Shown here one piece after another: positions 44,609 through 53,010 of a stretch of DNA of 64,000 bases (its first letter is position 1; each line of letters starts with the position of its first letter). The notes beneath the pieces were generated by a model. The model was not told the origin of the DNA and ran no database searches. It saw nothing but the letters and a program-made list of their open reading frames with translations. The translations under genes were made by a program, and so were the position numbers. The stretch lies in the NCBI RefSeq assembly GCF_947496725.1, contig NZ_CANMDS010000002.1, positions 310,001-374,000 on the forward strand. Reading direction: 5' to 3'. This DNA is from an uncultured Dokdonia sp. (GTDB lineage: Bacteria > Bacteroidota > Bacteroidia > Flavobacteriales > Flavobacteriaceae).

Positions 44609-45481
44609 TTATATACTACGCTCTATGTAGCGTATGATTGTCTTTGCAATATCTTTTCCTGTTGCTTTCTCTATGCCCTCAAGGCCTGGTGATGAGTTTA
44701 CCTCTAATATGAGTGGGCCTCGCTCACTTTGTAGCATATCTACCCCGGCAACTCCTAGTCCCATAGCTTTTGCTGCCTTTATGGCTGCATTTTCTTCTTC
44801 GTCAGAAAGGGTAATAATCTCTGCCGTACCGCCACGATGTAGGTTAGATCTAAACTCTCCTTCTTTACCCTGTCGCTTCATAGCACCTACTATCTGGCCA
44901 TCTACTACAAAGGCTCTAATATCTGCTCCTTTTGCTTCTTTTATAAATTCTTGCACAATCACTCGGGCCTCAAGTCCATTAAAAGCTTCTATCACAGACT
45001 CGGCAGCATTTTTAGTCTCTGCAAGTACAACACCTAGCCCTTGGGTTCCTTCTAGTAATTTTATAATAAGGGGTGCTCCACCTACGTGAGCAATCATCTC
45101 CTCTACATCACGAGAGTAGTTTGTAAAAACAGTTTTAGGTAAACCTAGTTTTGATCTAGATAATATCTGTAAACTGCGCAGCTTGTCTCTACTGCGCACC
45201 AAGGCTTGTGATGTGGTGGTGGTAAAAGTATTCATCATCTCAAACTGTCTCACAACGGCCGTCCCATAAAAGGTAATTGACGCCCCTATGCGTGGTATGA
45301 CAGCATCTGCAGTCTCAAGGGTTCTATTTTTATAGAATACCGTAGGGTTTTTCTTCTCTATAATAAGATCACACTTAAGAGGGTCTATGACCTCTACACT
45401 GTGACCTCTTTTGAGACCAGCTTCTTGTAGCCTAGCCGTACTATATAAATTAGGATTACGAGATAAAATCTTTAGATTCAT
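44609..45481 (-). CDS. rimK: RimK-family ATP-grasp ligase
   Basis: A 290-residue ATP-dependent ligase that adds L-glutamate to a carboxyl group; the classic target of RimK is the C-terminus of ribosomal protein S6. ATP-grasp features seen: [20 protein letters not shown] (ATP-binding loop), [28 protein letters not shown], and the metal-binding [19 protein letters not shown]. Length is normal. The gene overlaps the retropepsin-like gene upstream by 26 bases and is followed by the aspartoacylase-like gene. The exact substrate (S6 or a small molecule) is not provable here. Confidence 0.92.
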   Translation of the reverse strand: MNLKILSRNPNLYSTARLQEAGLKRGHSVEVIDPLKCDLIIEKKNPTVFYKNRTLETADAVIPRIGASITFYGTAVVRQFEMMNTFTTTTSQALVRSRDKLRSLQILSRSKLGLPKTVFTNYSRDVEEMIAHVGGAPLIIKLLEGTQGLGVVLAETKNAAESVIEAFNGLEARVIVQEFIKEAKGADIRAFVVDGQIVGAMKRQGKEGEFRSNLHRGGTAEIITLSDEEENAAIKAAKAMGLGVAGVDMLQSERGPLILEVNSSPGLEGIEKATGKDIAKTIIRYIERSI

Positions 45482-45902
45482 TTTTTTTGAGATTATAAGA
45501 TACGTCTGTAAGTGAAGTATCTACTATGAATTTATTGGTAAGGAACTTACGACCTAAAAGTACAGGAAAACGCATATCTTCCCTAGAGGTTAAGGTAAGT
45601 GATATTTTATACGTTTTACCATATACGGTAATCTGGCTTTGCACCTCATAGCGATACTGTATCTCGCCATTACTACTGCGCACTGCAGCAATATCATAAT
45701 CGCTAAAGGTCATTACCTGCCCGTTGTACAATGGATGCTTTTTATCAAAAAAAGTACAAATAAGACTATCCTTTGCCTCTACAATGTTGTGACAGTGTAT
45801 GGATGAGGTATAGGCTCCCGTATCAATTTTTACATCGATATCTTGAAGCCCTAATAATGGGAAGTCTACTTTGTCTGTGCGACCTATAATACGTTTTGGC
45901 AT
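45456..45902 (-). CDS. RimB-like retropepsin-type protease (PF05618, 'ATP-dependent zinc protease' family)
   Basis: A 148-residue protein of the RimB/DUF785-like family. The aspartic-protease style motif is [15 protein letters not shown], and the later [16 protein letters not shown] fits the second conserved block. In Pseudomonas, RimB acts with RimK and trims the glutamates that RimK adds to S6; the same relation is inferred here from the 26-base overlap with rimK. It is the first gene of the run, with a divergent uvrC 103 bases away and a full-length palindrome copy between. Confidence 0.85.
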   Translation of the reverse strand: MPKRIIGRTDKVDFPLLGLQDIDVKIDTGAYTSSIHCHNIVEAKDSLICTFFDKKHPLYNGQVMTFSDYDIAAVRSSNGEIQYRYEVQSQITVYGKTYKISLTLTSREDMRFPVLLGRKFLTNKFIVDTSLTDVSYNLKKNESKDFIS

Positions 45903-45957
45903 ACGATAGCAAGGTATAAAATATGCGCTTTCTTTAAGTAGAATTTAACGTGATTTT

Positions 45958-45979
45958 TTACGCTTTCGCGAAAGCGTAA
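45958..45979. repeat. Iterated palindrome, perfect 22-bp copy upstream of uvrC
   Basis: Full 22-base form. It lies across the expected -33 region of the uvrC promoter, 15 bases before its -7 element. Confidence 0.95.
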
Positions 45980-45993
45980 TCCCCATCATATAC

Positions 45994-46001
45994 TATCTTT
46001 G
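45994..46001 (+). promoter_or_regulatory. uvrC promoter -7 element (possible leaderless mRNA)
   Basis: TATCTTTG, a near-perfect consensus, ends three bases before the ATG at 46005. This implies transcription beginning at about the start codon, unless translation starts further in. Confidence 0.65.
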
Positions 46002-46004
46002 GGT

Positions 46005-47801
46005 ATGCCTGCTGCTCCAATAGAACTTCAACTCAAAACACTCCCTACCAGTCCGGGGATTTACCAGTATTACGACAAGAACGAAAAACTACTATACGTA
46101 GGTAAGGCAAAAAACCTCAAAAAACGTGTGTTATCTTACTTTAACAAAACACACGATAACGGGCGTATACGCACAATGGTCAAGAAAATTTACGAGATGA
46201 AACACATCGTCGTAGAGACCGAAACAGATGCGCTCCTTCTGGAAAACAGCCTTATAAAAGAGTACCAGCCGCGATATAATGTCTTGCTTAAAGATGATAA
46301 AAGCTACCCGTGGATATGTATTAAAAATGAGCGCTTCCCCAGAGTGTTTCCTACGCGTAGATTAATTAAGGATGGTAGTGAGTACTTTGGCCCATACACG
46401 AGTATGAAAACCGTGCGCACGCTACTAGATTTGATAAAAAGTCTTTATAAACTACGCACTTGTAATTATGACCTTTCTAAAGAAAAAGTAGACGCAGGTA
46501 AATTTAAGGTCTGTCTTGAGTATCATCTAGGTAATTGCGAGGGGCCTTGTGAGGCAAAGCAGTCTGAGCAAGAATATCACGAGCATATAGAGCATATACG
46601 TCAGATTGTAAAAGGAGATTTTAAAGACTCGTTAACACGCTTTCGCGAAAAAATGAAAGCCCACGCCGCAGCTATGGAGTTTGAAGATGCACAGCGCATT
46701 AAAGAAAAACTAGACATACTGGAAGGCTATCAATCTAAGAGTACGGTTGTAAACCCAAAAATTAGTAATGTTGATGTGTTCTCAATCATAAGCGATGAGG
46801 GATATGGGTATGTAAACTTCTTACAGATAAGCCACGGTGCCATCATAAAATCACACACCTTAGAACTCAAAAAACAACTAGACGAAACAGATAAAGAATT
46901 ACTAGAACTAGGTATCATAGAAATACAACAACGCTTTGATCATAACTCAAGAGAGATATATGTTCCTTTTGAGGTAAACCTGGGTGATAGATTTAAAATC
47001 ACCGTGCCCAAGCTAGGTGACAAAAAGCGAATACTAGAACTCTCTGAGCGCAACGCAAAATACTACCGTATGGAGCGTTTTAAACAAACTAAGATTGTAG
47101 ATCCAGATCGCCATACTAATAGAATTATGGCACAAATGAAGGCAGACTTACGTCTTAATGTAGAGCCTAGACACATAGAGTGTTTTGACAACTCAAACAT
47201 ACAAGGTACAAATCCCGTAGCCGCTTGCGTGGTGTTCAAAAACGGTAAGCCCAGTAAGAGTGACTACCGTAAGTTTAATATAAAAACTGTTGAGGGTCCA
47301 GATGATTTTGCAAGTATGGAAGAGGTGGTCTTTAGAAGGTATAAACGCTTGCTCAATGAAGGAGAACCTCTACCTCAACTCATTATAGTAGATGGGGGTA
47401 AAGGACAACTATCAAGCGGTGTAAAAGCACTTGACGACTTAGGCTTGCGTGGTAAAATAGCCATTATAGGTATTGCAAAAAGGCTAGAAGAATTATTTTA
47501 TCCGGGAGATAGTATACCTTTATATCTAGACAAGAAGAGTGAAACACTTAAAATCATACAGCACCTACGTAACGAGGCACACCGTTTTGGCATCACCTTT
47601 CATCGCAACCAGCGTAGTAATGCTGCTCTAGGAACAGAGCTAGATACCATAAGAGGTATAGGCGAAAAAACCATTGTAGATTTACTCAAGCACTATAGAT
47701 CTGTATCAAAGGTAAAGGCGGCTTCAAAAAAGAGTCTAACCGAGGTAATAGGCCCAGCAAAAGCAACTATTATCTATAATCACTATCACGTAAAACAATG
47801 A
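46005..47801 (+). CDS. uvrC: Excinuclease ABC subunit C
   Basis: A 598-residue nuclease subunit of nucleotide excision repair that makes both incisions. It has an N-terminal GIY-YIG domain (SPGIYQYYDKNEKLLYVGKA), a UVR domain (KAHAAAMEFEDAQRIKEKLD) that contacts UvrB, a UvrC RNase H-like domain (HIECFDNSNIQG; IIVDGGKGQLSS) and a C-terminal helix-hairpin-helix (IRGIGEKTIVDLL). The ATG at 46005 is preferred to a TTG two codons upstream that lies inside the -7 element. A partial palindrome at 46639-46650 encodes RFRE just before the UVR domain. The stop overlaps the patatin gene by four bases. Confidence 0.96.
   Translation: MPAAPIELQLKTLPTSPGIYQYYDKNEKLLYVGKAKNLKKRVLSYFNKTHDNGRIRTMVKKIYEMKHIVVETETDALLLENSLIKEYQPRYNVLLKDDKSYPWICIKNERFPRVFPTRRLIKDGSEYFGPYTSMKTVRTLLDLIKSLYKLRTCNYDLSKEKVDAGKFKVCLEYHLGNCEGPCEAKQSEQEYHEHIEHIRQIVKGDFKDSLTRFREKMKAHAAAMEFEDAQRIKEKLDILEGYQSKSTVVNPKISNVDVFSIISDEGYGYVNFLQISHGAIIKSHTLELKKQLDETDKELLELGIIEIQQRFDHNSREIYVPFEVNLGDRFKITVPKLGDKKRILELSERNAKYYRMERFKQTKIVDPDRHTNRIMAQMKADLRLNVEPRHIECFDNSNIQGTNPVAACVVFKNGKPSKSDYRKFNIKTVEGPDDFASMEEVVFRRYKRLLNEGEPLPQLIIVDGGKGQLSSGVKALDDLGLRGKIAIIGIAKRLEELFYPGDSIPLYLDKKSETLKIIQHLRNEAHRFGITFHRNQRSNAALGTELDTIRGIGEKTIVDLLKHYRSVSKVKAASKKSLTEVIGPAKATIIYNHYHVKQ
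46639..46650. repeat. Iterated palindrome, partial copy in uvrC
   Basis: GCTTTCGCGAAA with a complete left arm (CGC before it) but a right arm that changes to AAAAT after the inner ten bases. Reads Arg-Phe-Arg-Glu. Confidence 0.75.
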
Positions 47802-50029
47802 GAAAACTCCTCCTCATCGCAATAACGCTACTAGCCATACCTATCTATGCGCAAGATATAGCAAAAGAGGATGTAAAGGTAGGTCTTGTATTAAGTGGTG
47901 GTGGAGCAAAAGGACTTGCCCATATAGGCGTTCTTAAAGCTATAGAAGATGCAGGTGTGCGTGTAGATTATATTGCTGGCACAAGTATGGGAGCCATAGT
48001 AGGAGGTCTTTATGCATCTGGTTATAATGCCCAGCAACTAGATTCTATTTTTACTGCGGTAAATTTTGACAATATCATACAAGATAATTTACCTCGCCGT
48101 GCAAAAACCCCTTATGAGCGTCACGATGATGAGCGATATGCAATCACACTCCCTTTTGACAATTTTAAGATCTCCCTACCTAGCTCGCTCAGTAAGGGAC
48201 AAAACACCTACAACCTTCTCGTTAAGAACCTTGATCACGTATCTGACTTGACAGATTTTAGAAAATTACCTATCCCCTTTTTATGCATCGCTACAGATGT
48301 AGAAAATGGTGAGCAGGTTGTACTAGAAAATGGTTATCTACCAGAAGCACTAAGTGCAAGTGGTGCACTGCCTTCTCTTTTTAGCCCAGTGTTATTAAAC
48401 GATAAACTATTAATAGATGGTGGGGTGACAAATAATTACCCCATTGAAGAACTACGTGCAAAAGGTATGGAAGTGATTATAGGTGTGGATGTACAAGACA
48501 CTTTAAAATCAAGAGACAACCTTACATCTGCTACAGAGGTACTGTTACAAATAAATAACTATCGTACCGCAAAAGCGATGGAAACTAAAAGAAAAGAAAC
48601 AGACGTTTACATTAGACCTGCGATAGACAAGTACTCTGTTGTTTCTTTTGACGAAGGTAGCACCATAATAGACTTAGGTGAGAATAAGGCAAAGGAGCAG
48701 TTTCCAGCCCTACAAAAACTAGCAATGAGGCAAAGACCGCTTTCGCGAAAGCGTATAAAAACCTCTCCACAAGACTCGATACAAATTGCCACAGTTACTA
48801 TTTCCGGAAATGAAAAATACACAAGAGCGTATGTTTTAGGAAAACTTAAACTCACACCACCGGTAAAGCTATCTTATGAAGCTTTTTATAATGGGCTTAA
48901 TAACCTCTCTGCCACCGAAAATTTTGAAAAAATAGGCCACCGTTTACAAAAGGTAGAAGATGGAAGAGTATTACATCTAGAACTACAAGAATCAAAAAGC
49001 ACACAATCACTACGTCTCGCTTTACATTATGATGATCTATATCGTACGGCAGGTCTAGTAAATTTTACAAAAAAGAGAGTGCTATTTAAAAATGATGTGG
49101 CGTCTTTTGATCTTATACTTGGTGATAATATTAGATACAATTTTGATTATTATATAGACAAAGGTTTTTACTGGAGTGTAGGTCTTAAGTCTTCATATAC
49201 CTCTTTTGAAAAGGGGGTAAACGCACGGCTTTTTGACGCGACAGATGGTGTTTCATTAGAGGGCATTAACCGAGTTAACCTAGGTTATCAAGATGTTTCA
49301 AATAAAATATATTTACAGACCATTCTTGCAAAACAGTTCTCTTTTAATATAGGCTTACAACATAAATTTCTTGATATAGAGACAGAGACTGTGCTTCCTA
49401 CTACAGATGGCGAGACGGCAGTAATTTTTGATAAAAGTCATATGGGTGGTGCCTATTCTCAACTCAAGTATGACTCACTAGACAACAAGTATTTTCCTAA
49501 CTCTGGAATTCTATTTGATGCAGATTTTGATGTATACTTATTCTCTTCAGACTACAATAATAATTTTAGTGAGTTTGGAATTGCAAATGCAAGATTTATG
49601 TATGCCGCAAGTATTACAGATCGCATAACCACAACTATAGAAACCGCTGGCGGGTTTAAAGTAGGTGGCACAGATAACAGATCGCTAGATTTTGCGCTAG
49701 GAGGTTATGGTGCAAAACGAATAAATAACATTATCCCTTTCTTAGGATATGATTACTTAAGCATACTAGGCGACAGTTATGTTAAGGCCACTATTGATAT
49801 AGATTATGAAGTTTTCCCAAAAAATCACATCAATGCCTCTGCAAATTTTGCAAATGTAGGGTATGACCTTTTTGACAGTACTAAGTCGTGGTTACCTCCA
49901 CCAGAGTATTCTGGATACTCCTTAGGTTATGGCGCAGAGACGCTACTAGGACCTATAATTATAAAGTATACTTACAGTCCAGAAATAAAGAGTAGTGAGT
50001 GGTTTATTAATCTTGGTTTTGAATTTTAA
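47798..50029 (+). CDS. Patatin-like phospholipase fused to POTRA and outer-membrane barrel (PlpD-like)
   Basis: A 743-residue protein with a signal peptide (MRKLLLIAITLLAIPIYAQ). The patatin domain has the oxyanion GGGAKG, the nucleophile GTSMG with Ser63, and the catalytic Asp in DGG at about 207. A POTRA-like segment (IATVTISGNEKYTRAYVLGKL, about 328-350) follows, then a C-terminal Omp85-type barrel of about 350 residues ending WFINLGFEF. This is the layout of type Vd autotransporters such as PlpD; here the lipase may be displayed at or beyond the outer membrane. The palindrome (48738-48753, LSRKR) sits exactly in the linker between lipase and POTRA. It overlaps uvrC by four bases. Confidence 0.9.
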   Translation: MRKLLLIAITLLAIPIYAQDIAKEDVKVGLVLSGGGAKGLAHIGVLKAIEDAGVRVDYIAGTSMGAIVGGLYASGYNAQQLDSIFTAVNFDNIIQDNLPRRAKTPYERHDDERYAITLPFDNFKISLPSSLSKGQNTYNLLVKNLDHVSDLTDFRKLPIPFLCIATDVENGEQVVLENGYLPEALSASGALPSLFSPVLLNDKLLIDGGVTNNYPIEELRAKGMEVIIGVDVQDTLKSRDNLTSATEVLLQINNYRTAKAMETKRKETDVYIRPAIDKYSVVSFDEGSTIIDLGENKAKEQFPALQKLAMRQRPLSRKRIKTSPQDSIQIATVTISGNEKYTRAYVLGKLKLTPPVKLSYEAFYNGLNNLSATENFEKIGHRLQKVEDGRVLHLELQESKSTQSLRLALHYDDLYRTAGLVNFTKKRVLFKNDVASFDLILGDNIRYNFDYYIDKGFYWSVGLKSSYTSFEKGVNARLFDATDGVSLEGINRVNLGYQDVSNKIYLQTILAKQFSFNIGLQHKFLDIETETVLPTTDGETAVIFDKSHMGGAYSQLKYDSLDNKYFPNSGILFDADFDVYLFSSDYNNNFSEFGIANARFMYAASITDRITTTIETAGGFKVGGTDNRSLDFALGGYGAKRINNIIPFLGYDYLSILGDSYVKATIDIDYEVFPKNHINASANFANVGYDLFDSTKSWLPPPEYSGYSLGYGAETLLGPIIIKYTYSPEIKSSEWFINLGFEF
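48738..48753. repeat. Iterated palindrome, 16-bp copy in patatin-barrel gene
   Basis: CGCTTTCGCGAAAGCG, read Pro-Leu-Ser-Arg-Lys-Arg, in the linker between the lipase and POTRA domains. Confidence 0.95.
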
Positions 50030-50160
50030 ATCGTGCTAAGACAATAATAGCAAGGGCTAAGCGTTGTCACACATTTATCATTTTTTTAACGATAGTACGG
50101 TAATTTGTGGCACGTATCGTGGTTTCTCTTGATACATTGTTTAACTCAAAATCATCAATT

Positions 50161-50928
50161 ATGAAAAACCACGTCATCGCACTTTCCCTTATTCTTGTTG
50201 CATCATTCTCTAGCTGTAATTCTAAAACAGACATAGAAGAAGCACAAACTAATAGTGATCTCGCCGCAATTATAAACCCCAGTGAAAAGGCTACTGAAAC
50301 TTATTATTATGTAACTGCAAGCTCTGGTTTATCTCTGCGCTCTGGCACTAATCTCAAGTCAAAAAAGCTACTTGTGCTTCCTTATGGTGCTCAAGTAAAG
50401 CATCTAAGTTCTCCAGAGCATACAGCTATGACACTAGGTGGCATTACTGGAGAAATGATTGAAGTAAGTTATCAAGGAGCTACTGGCTTTGCCTTTAACG
50501 GGTATCTCACTACCCTAGCACCACCACAACCTAGTGAGACTATAAAAGATTATGCAAAACGCATAAGCACAACTGAGCACAAGGTAGATGTAATTACAAA
50601 AGCCCATAATAAAGGAGAAGATTACGGTATGACTACCTCAATAGAACTTCCAGCAAGAGACTGGAAAGAAACCTATAAGATAGCACAGCGCCTCTTTAAC
50701 TTACCGAAAAATATTCAGCCCGATTTTAACACCAAGGGTACAGTAACAATTTTAAATAAAGAAAAGAGGGAGCGAACACTTACAGATGAACTTACACTTA
50801 ATGTAAGCTCAAAAGGAGAATTACAGAACCTATCTTATGCATATAAGCTTAAAAACTATAAGCGCACAGTGATAATAACTAAAACAAAAAATGGCTTTCT
50901 CATTACTGAGGTAGAAGAGTCAAAGTAA
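50161..50928 (+). CDS. SH3b-domain lipoprotein
   Basis: A 255-residue lipoprotein. The signal MKNHVIALSLILVASFSSC has a lipobox with Cys19; a GTG 54 bases upstream would bury this signal, so the ATG at 50161 is chosen. Residues about 42-115 form a bacterial SH3 domain (YYYVTASSGLSLRSGTNLKSKKLL, then FAFNGYLTTL), a fold often used to bind peptidoglycan or peptides. The C-terminal half is unrecognised and rich in charged strands. It stands alone before a strong bidirectional terminator. Confidence 0.75.
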   Translation: MKNHVIALSLILVASFSSCNSKTDIEEAQTNSDLAAIINPSEKATETYYYVTASSGLSLRSGTNLKSKKLLVLPYGAQVKHLSSPEHTAMTLGGITGEMIEVSYQGATGFAFNGYLTTLAPPQPSETIKDYAKRISTTEHKVDVITKAHNKGEDYGMTTSIELPARDWKETYKIAQRLFNLPKNIQPDFNTKGTVTILNKEKRERTLTDELTLNVSSKGELQNLSYAYKLKNYKRTVIITKTKNGFLITEVEESK

Positions 50929-50950
50929 AATCTTGTTGTCCATATTGATT

Positions 50951-50980
50951 AAAAAAGGAGCTTTTCAAGCTCCTTTTTTT
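50951..50980. terminator. Bidirectional terminator between the SH3 lipoprotein and pyk genes
   Basis: A 13-bp stem AAAAAAGGAGCTT/AAGCTCCTTTTTT with a three-base loop; A- and T-tracts serve both strands. Confidence 0.92.
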
Positions 50981-51001
50981 AATTCTATAATTTCAATTGT
51001 T

Positions 51002-52429
51002 TTACACTTCAGAAACTCGTAGTGTGTTTACCATTCCTTTTTCTAGTAGTGGCATTGCTACAAGATTAATGAGCATATCTCCCTTACCTACTAGTTCTGT
51101 GTTTAAGGCAAGCTGTCTTATATCTTCTACAGTTTCATCTGTGCTTACAAACTTGTCATAAAATAATGCTTTTACCCCCCAAAGCAAGTTGAGTTGTGTA
51201 AGTATGCGCTTGTTAGATGTAAAAACAAGTATATGTGAAGACGGTCTCCACGCCGAAATTTGGAAAGCAGTATACCCACTATTAGTAAGTGTTGTAATCG
51301 CTTTTGCATCTATCTCATCTGCCATATGAGCAGCGTGGTAACATATTGCTTTTGTAATGTAACGTTTAGTCTTAATGTGTGGTGGTGCTTGTGGCACTTT
51401 TATTAAATCTGAATCTTCTACATTACGACATATAGACGCCATTTTTTCTATTACTTGTACTGGGTACTTCCCTACAGATGTCTCTCCAGATAGCATCACT
51501 GCATCTGCTCCATCCATTACAGAGTTTGCTACATCATTTACTTCTGCACGAGTAGGTGTGAGACTAGAGATCATAGTTTCCATCATTTGGGTTGCTATGA
51601 TTACTGGTATTCTTGCCTTTTTTGCTCTTAGTACTAATTGCTTTTGTACAAGTGGTACTTCGTGTGCTGGTATCTCTACTCCTAGATCGCCACGAGCCAC
51701 CATAAGAGCATCACAGTAAGCCACAATCTTATCTATATTTTCTACAGCCTCTGGCTTCTCTATTTTTGCAATAATAGGCACTTTATGATCTGAGTGCTCT
51801 TTAATAAGTTTTTGTAATTGCTGTAAATCTTCGGCGTGGCGTACAAAAGAAAGTGCCATCCAGTCTACTTTAAGCCCTAGCGCAAAAATGGCATCTTTTA
51901 CATCCTTTTTTGTAAGTGCTGGTAGTGATATATCTGTATTAGGTAGGTTTACCCCTTTTTTAGAACGTAGCGGCCCTCCTTGTATAACTTTTGCTTCGAC
52001 CTCAGTTTTTCCATCTGTCTTTACAACTTCAAACATTAGTTTTCCATCATCAAGCAGTATGCGTTCACCAGGTTTAACATCTCTAGGGAACTGCTTATAG
52101 TTCATATAAACGCGCTCCTTTGTTCCTTCAAATTCTTTTTCGGTAGAGAAGGTAATGATGTCTCCCGGGTTTACGATTACCTCTTCTTTCATTTTACCTA
52201 CCCTAAGCTTAGGTCCCTGTAAATCTGCAAGGATAGAGGTGTTAAAACCTGTCTCTTCACTGAGTTCACGTATCATTGCAACGCGCTCCTTAACGTCTTC
52301 ATAATCTGCGTGCGAAAAATTGATACGGAAAACATCTACCCCGGCATTCATCATATCGAGTAAAACTTCTCTCTTGCTAGTTGCTGGCCCTAAGGTTGCA
52401 ACAATTTTGGTTTTTTTTCTTTTCGACAT
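51002..52429 (-). CDS. pyk: Pyruvate kinase
   Basis: A 475-residue glycolytic enzyme that transfers phosphate from phosphoenolpyruvate to ADP. Motifs seen: KIVATLGPATSKREVLLDMMNAGVDVFRINFSHA at the start, the metal/PEP site IIAKIEKPEAVENID, MVARGDLGVEIP, and the effector region MMETMISSLTPTRAEVNDVANSVMDGADAVMLSGETSVGKYP. Length is normal. Its start shares one base with the stop of the IPExxxVDY gene, a coupled pair common in Flavobacteriia. Confidence 0.97.
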   Translation of the reverse strand: MSKRKKTKIVATLGPATSKREVLLDMMNAGVDVFRINFSHADYEDVKERVAMIRELSEETGFNTSILADLQGPKLRVGKMKEEVIVNPGDIITFSTEKEFEGTKERVYMNYKQFPRDVKPGERILLDDGKLMFEVVKTDGKTEVEAKVIQGGPLRSKKGVNLPNTDISLPALTKKDVKDAIFALGLKVDWMALSFVRHAEDLQQLQKLIKEHSDHKVPIIAKIEKPEAVENIDKIVAYCDALMVARGDLGVEIPAHEVPLVQKQLVLRAKKARIPVIIATQMMETMISSLTPTRAEVNDVANSVMDGADAVMLSGETSVGKYPVQVIEKMASICRNVEDSDLIKVPQAPPHIKTKRYITKAICYHAAHMADEIDAKAITTLTNSGYTAFQISAWRPSSHILVFTSNKRILTQLNLLWGVKALFYDKFVSTDETVEDIRQLALNTELVGKGDMLINLVAMPLLEKGMVNTLRVSEV

Positions 52430-52911
52430 TATTCAAAAATTAAGTGTTCTTTATTTTTTAATGTGCTTACGTCTACGTCATATGCCGTAACGATTTGCGG
52501 TATTTGGTTTAAGGTTTTTAAGGTTTTTGCTTTCGCGAAAGCGTTACCATCCTCAATTACTTTTATAAAATAGTCTACTTGTGGTAGCTCTGGTATAAAA
52601 TAAGCCGTTTTAAGGCTCTGTTGTGACTCAAATAAGCCTTGAGAAAGGTTTTGACTTACCGCCACCTTAGACTTGTTTGAGAGCACATAGTAGTCTATAT
52701 ACTGTTGCTTATCATTAAATTCAAAACAAGGATATCTTGCTGTACTTTCATATTGTGTTAATAAGAGGTCTTCACAAGTTCTTGCTAGACGAACATCTAA
52801 GTTTTTATTAAGTAAATATGCTAAGTAATATGGCTCTAATGAACCGTGTATGGCTATGAGCGTAAAGTCATAACCAATGGAATCTTCTAAAAGAATTTTA
52901 TACATTCCCAT
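52429..52911 (-). CDS. IPExxxVDY family protein
   Basis: A roughly 160-residue protein of a family found in Bacteroidota and named for its conserved motif, present here as IPELPQVDYF near the middle. Function is unknown. Conserved flanks include SLEPYYLAYLLNKNLDVRL near the N-terminus. The start at 52911 (or the ATG two codons later) fits the family; the frame extending to 52947 adds a hydrophobic stretch not seen in relatives. The palindrome at 52529-52542 encodes AFAKA. The gene is coupled to pyk by a one-base overlap. Confidence 0.85.
   Translation of the reverse strand: MGMYKILLEDSIGYDFTLIAIHGSLEPYYLAYLLNKNLDVRLARTCEDLLLTQYESTARYPCFEFNDKQQYIDYYVLSNKSKVAVSQNLSQGLFESQQSLKTAYFIPELPQVDYFIKVIEDGNAFAKAKTLKTLNQIPQIVTAYDVDVSTLKNKEHLIFE
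52529..52542. repeat. Iterated palindrome, 14-bp core in IPExxxVDY gene
   Basis: GCTTTCGCGAAAGC, read Ala-Phe-Ala-Lys-Ala on the minus strand, just after the conserved motif region. Confidence 0.94.
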
Positions 52912-53010
52912 AGTAATAAAGCAAGTGAGAAAGATACAAAGAAGCATCTAAAGCTAAGGGGGAGGTATGTAAAACTTACGTAAACGTTTTCGTTAGATTA
53001 AGGTATTTTT

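Noticed and set aside
44634-45089. Open frame of 151 codons antisense to rimK
   Set aside because: Shadow of the rimK codons with no motif, promoter or spacing consistent with a gene.
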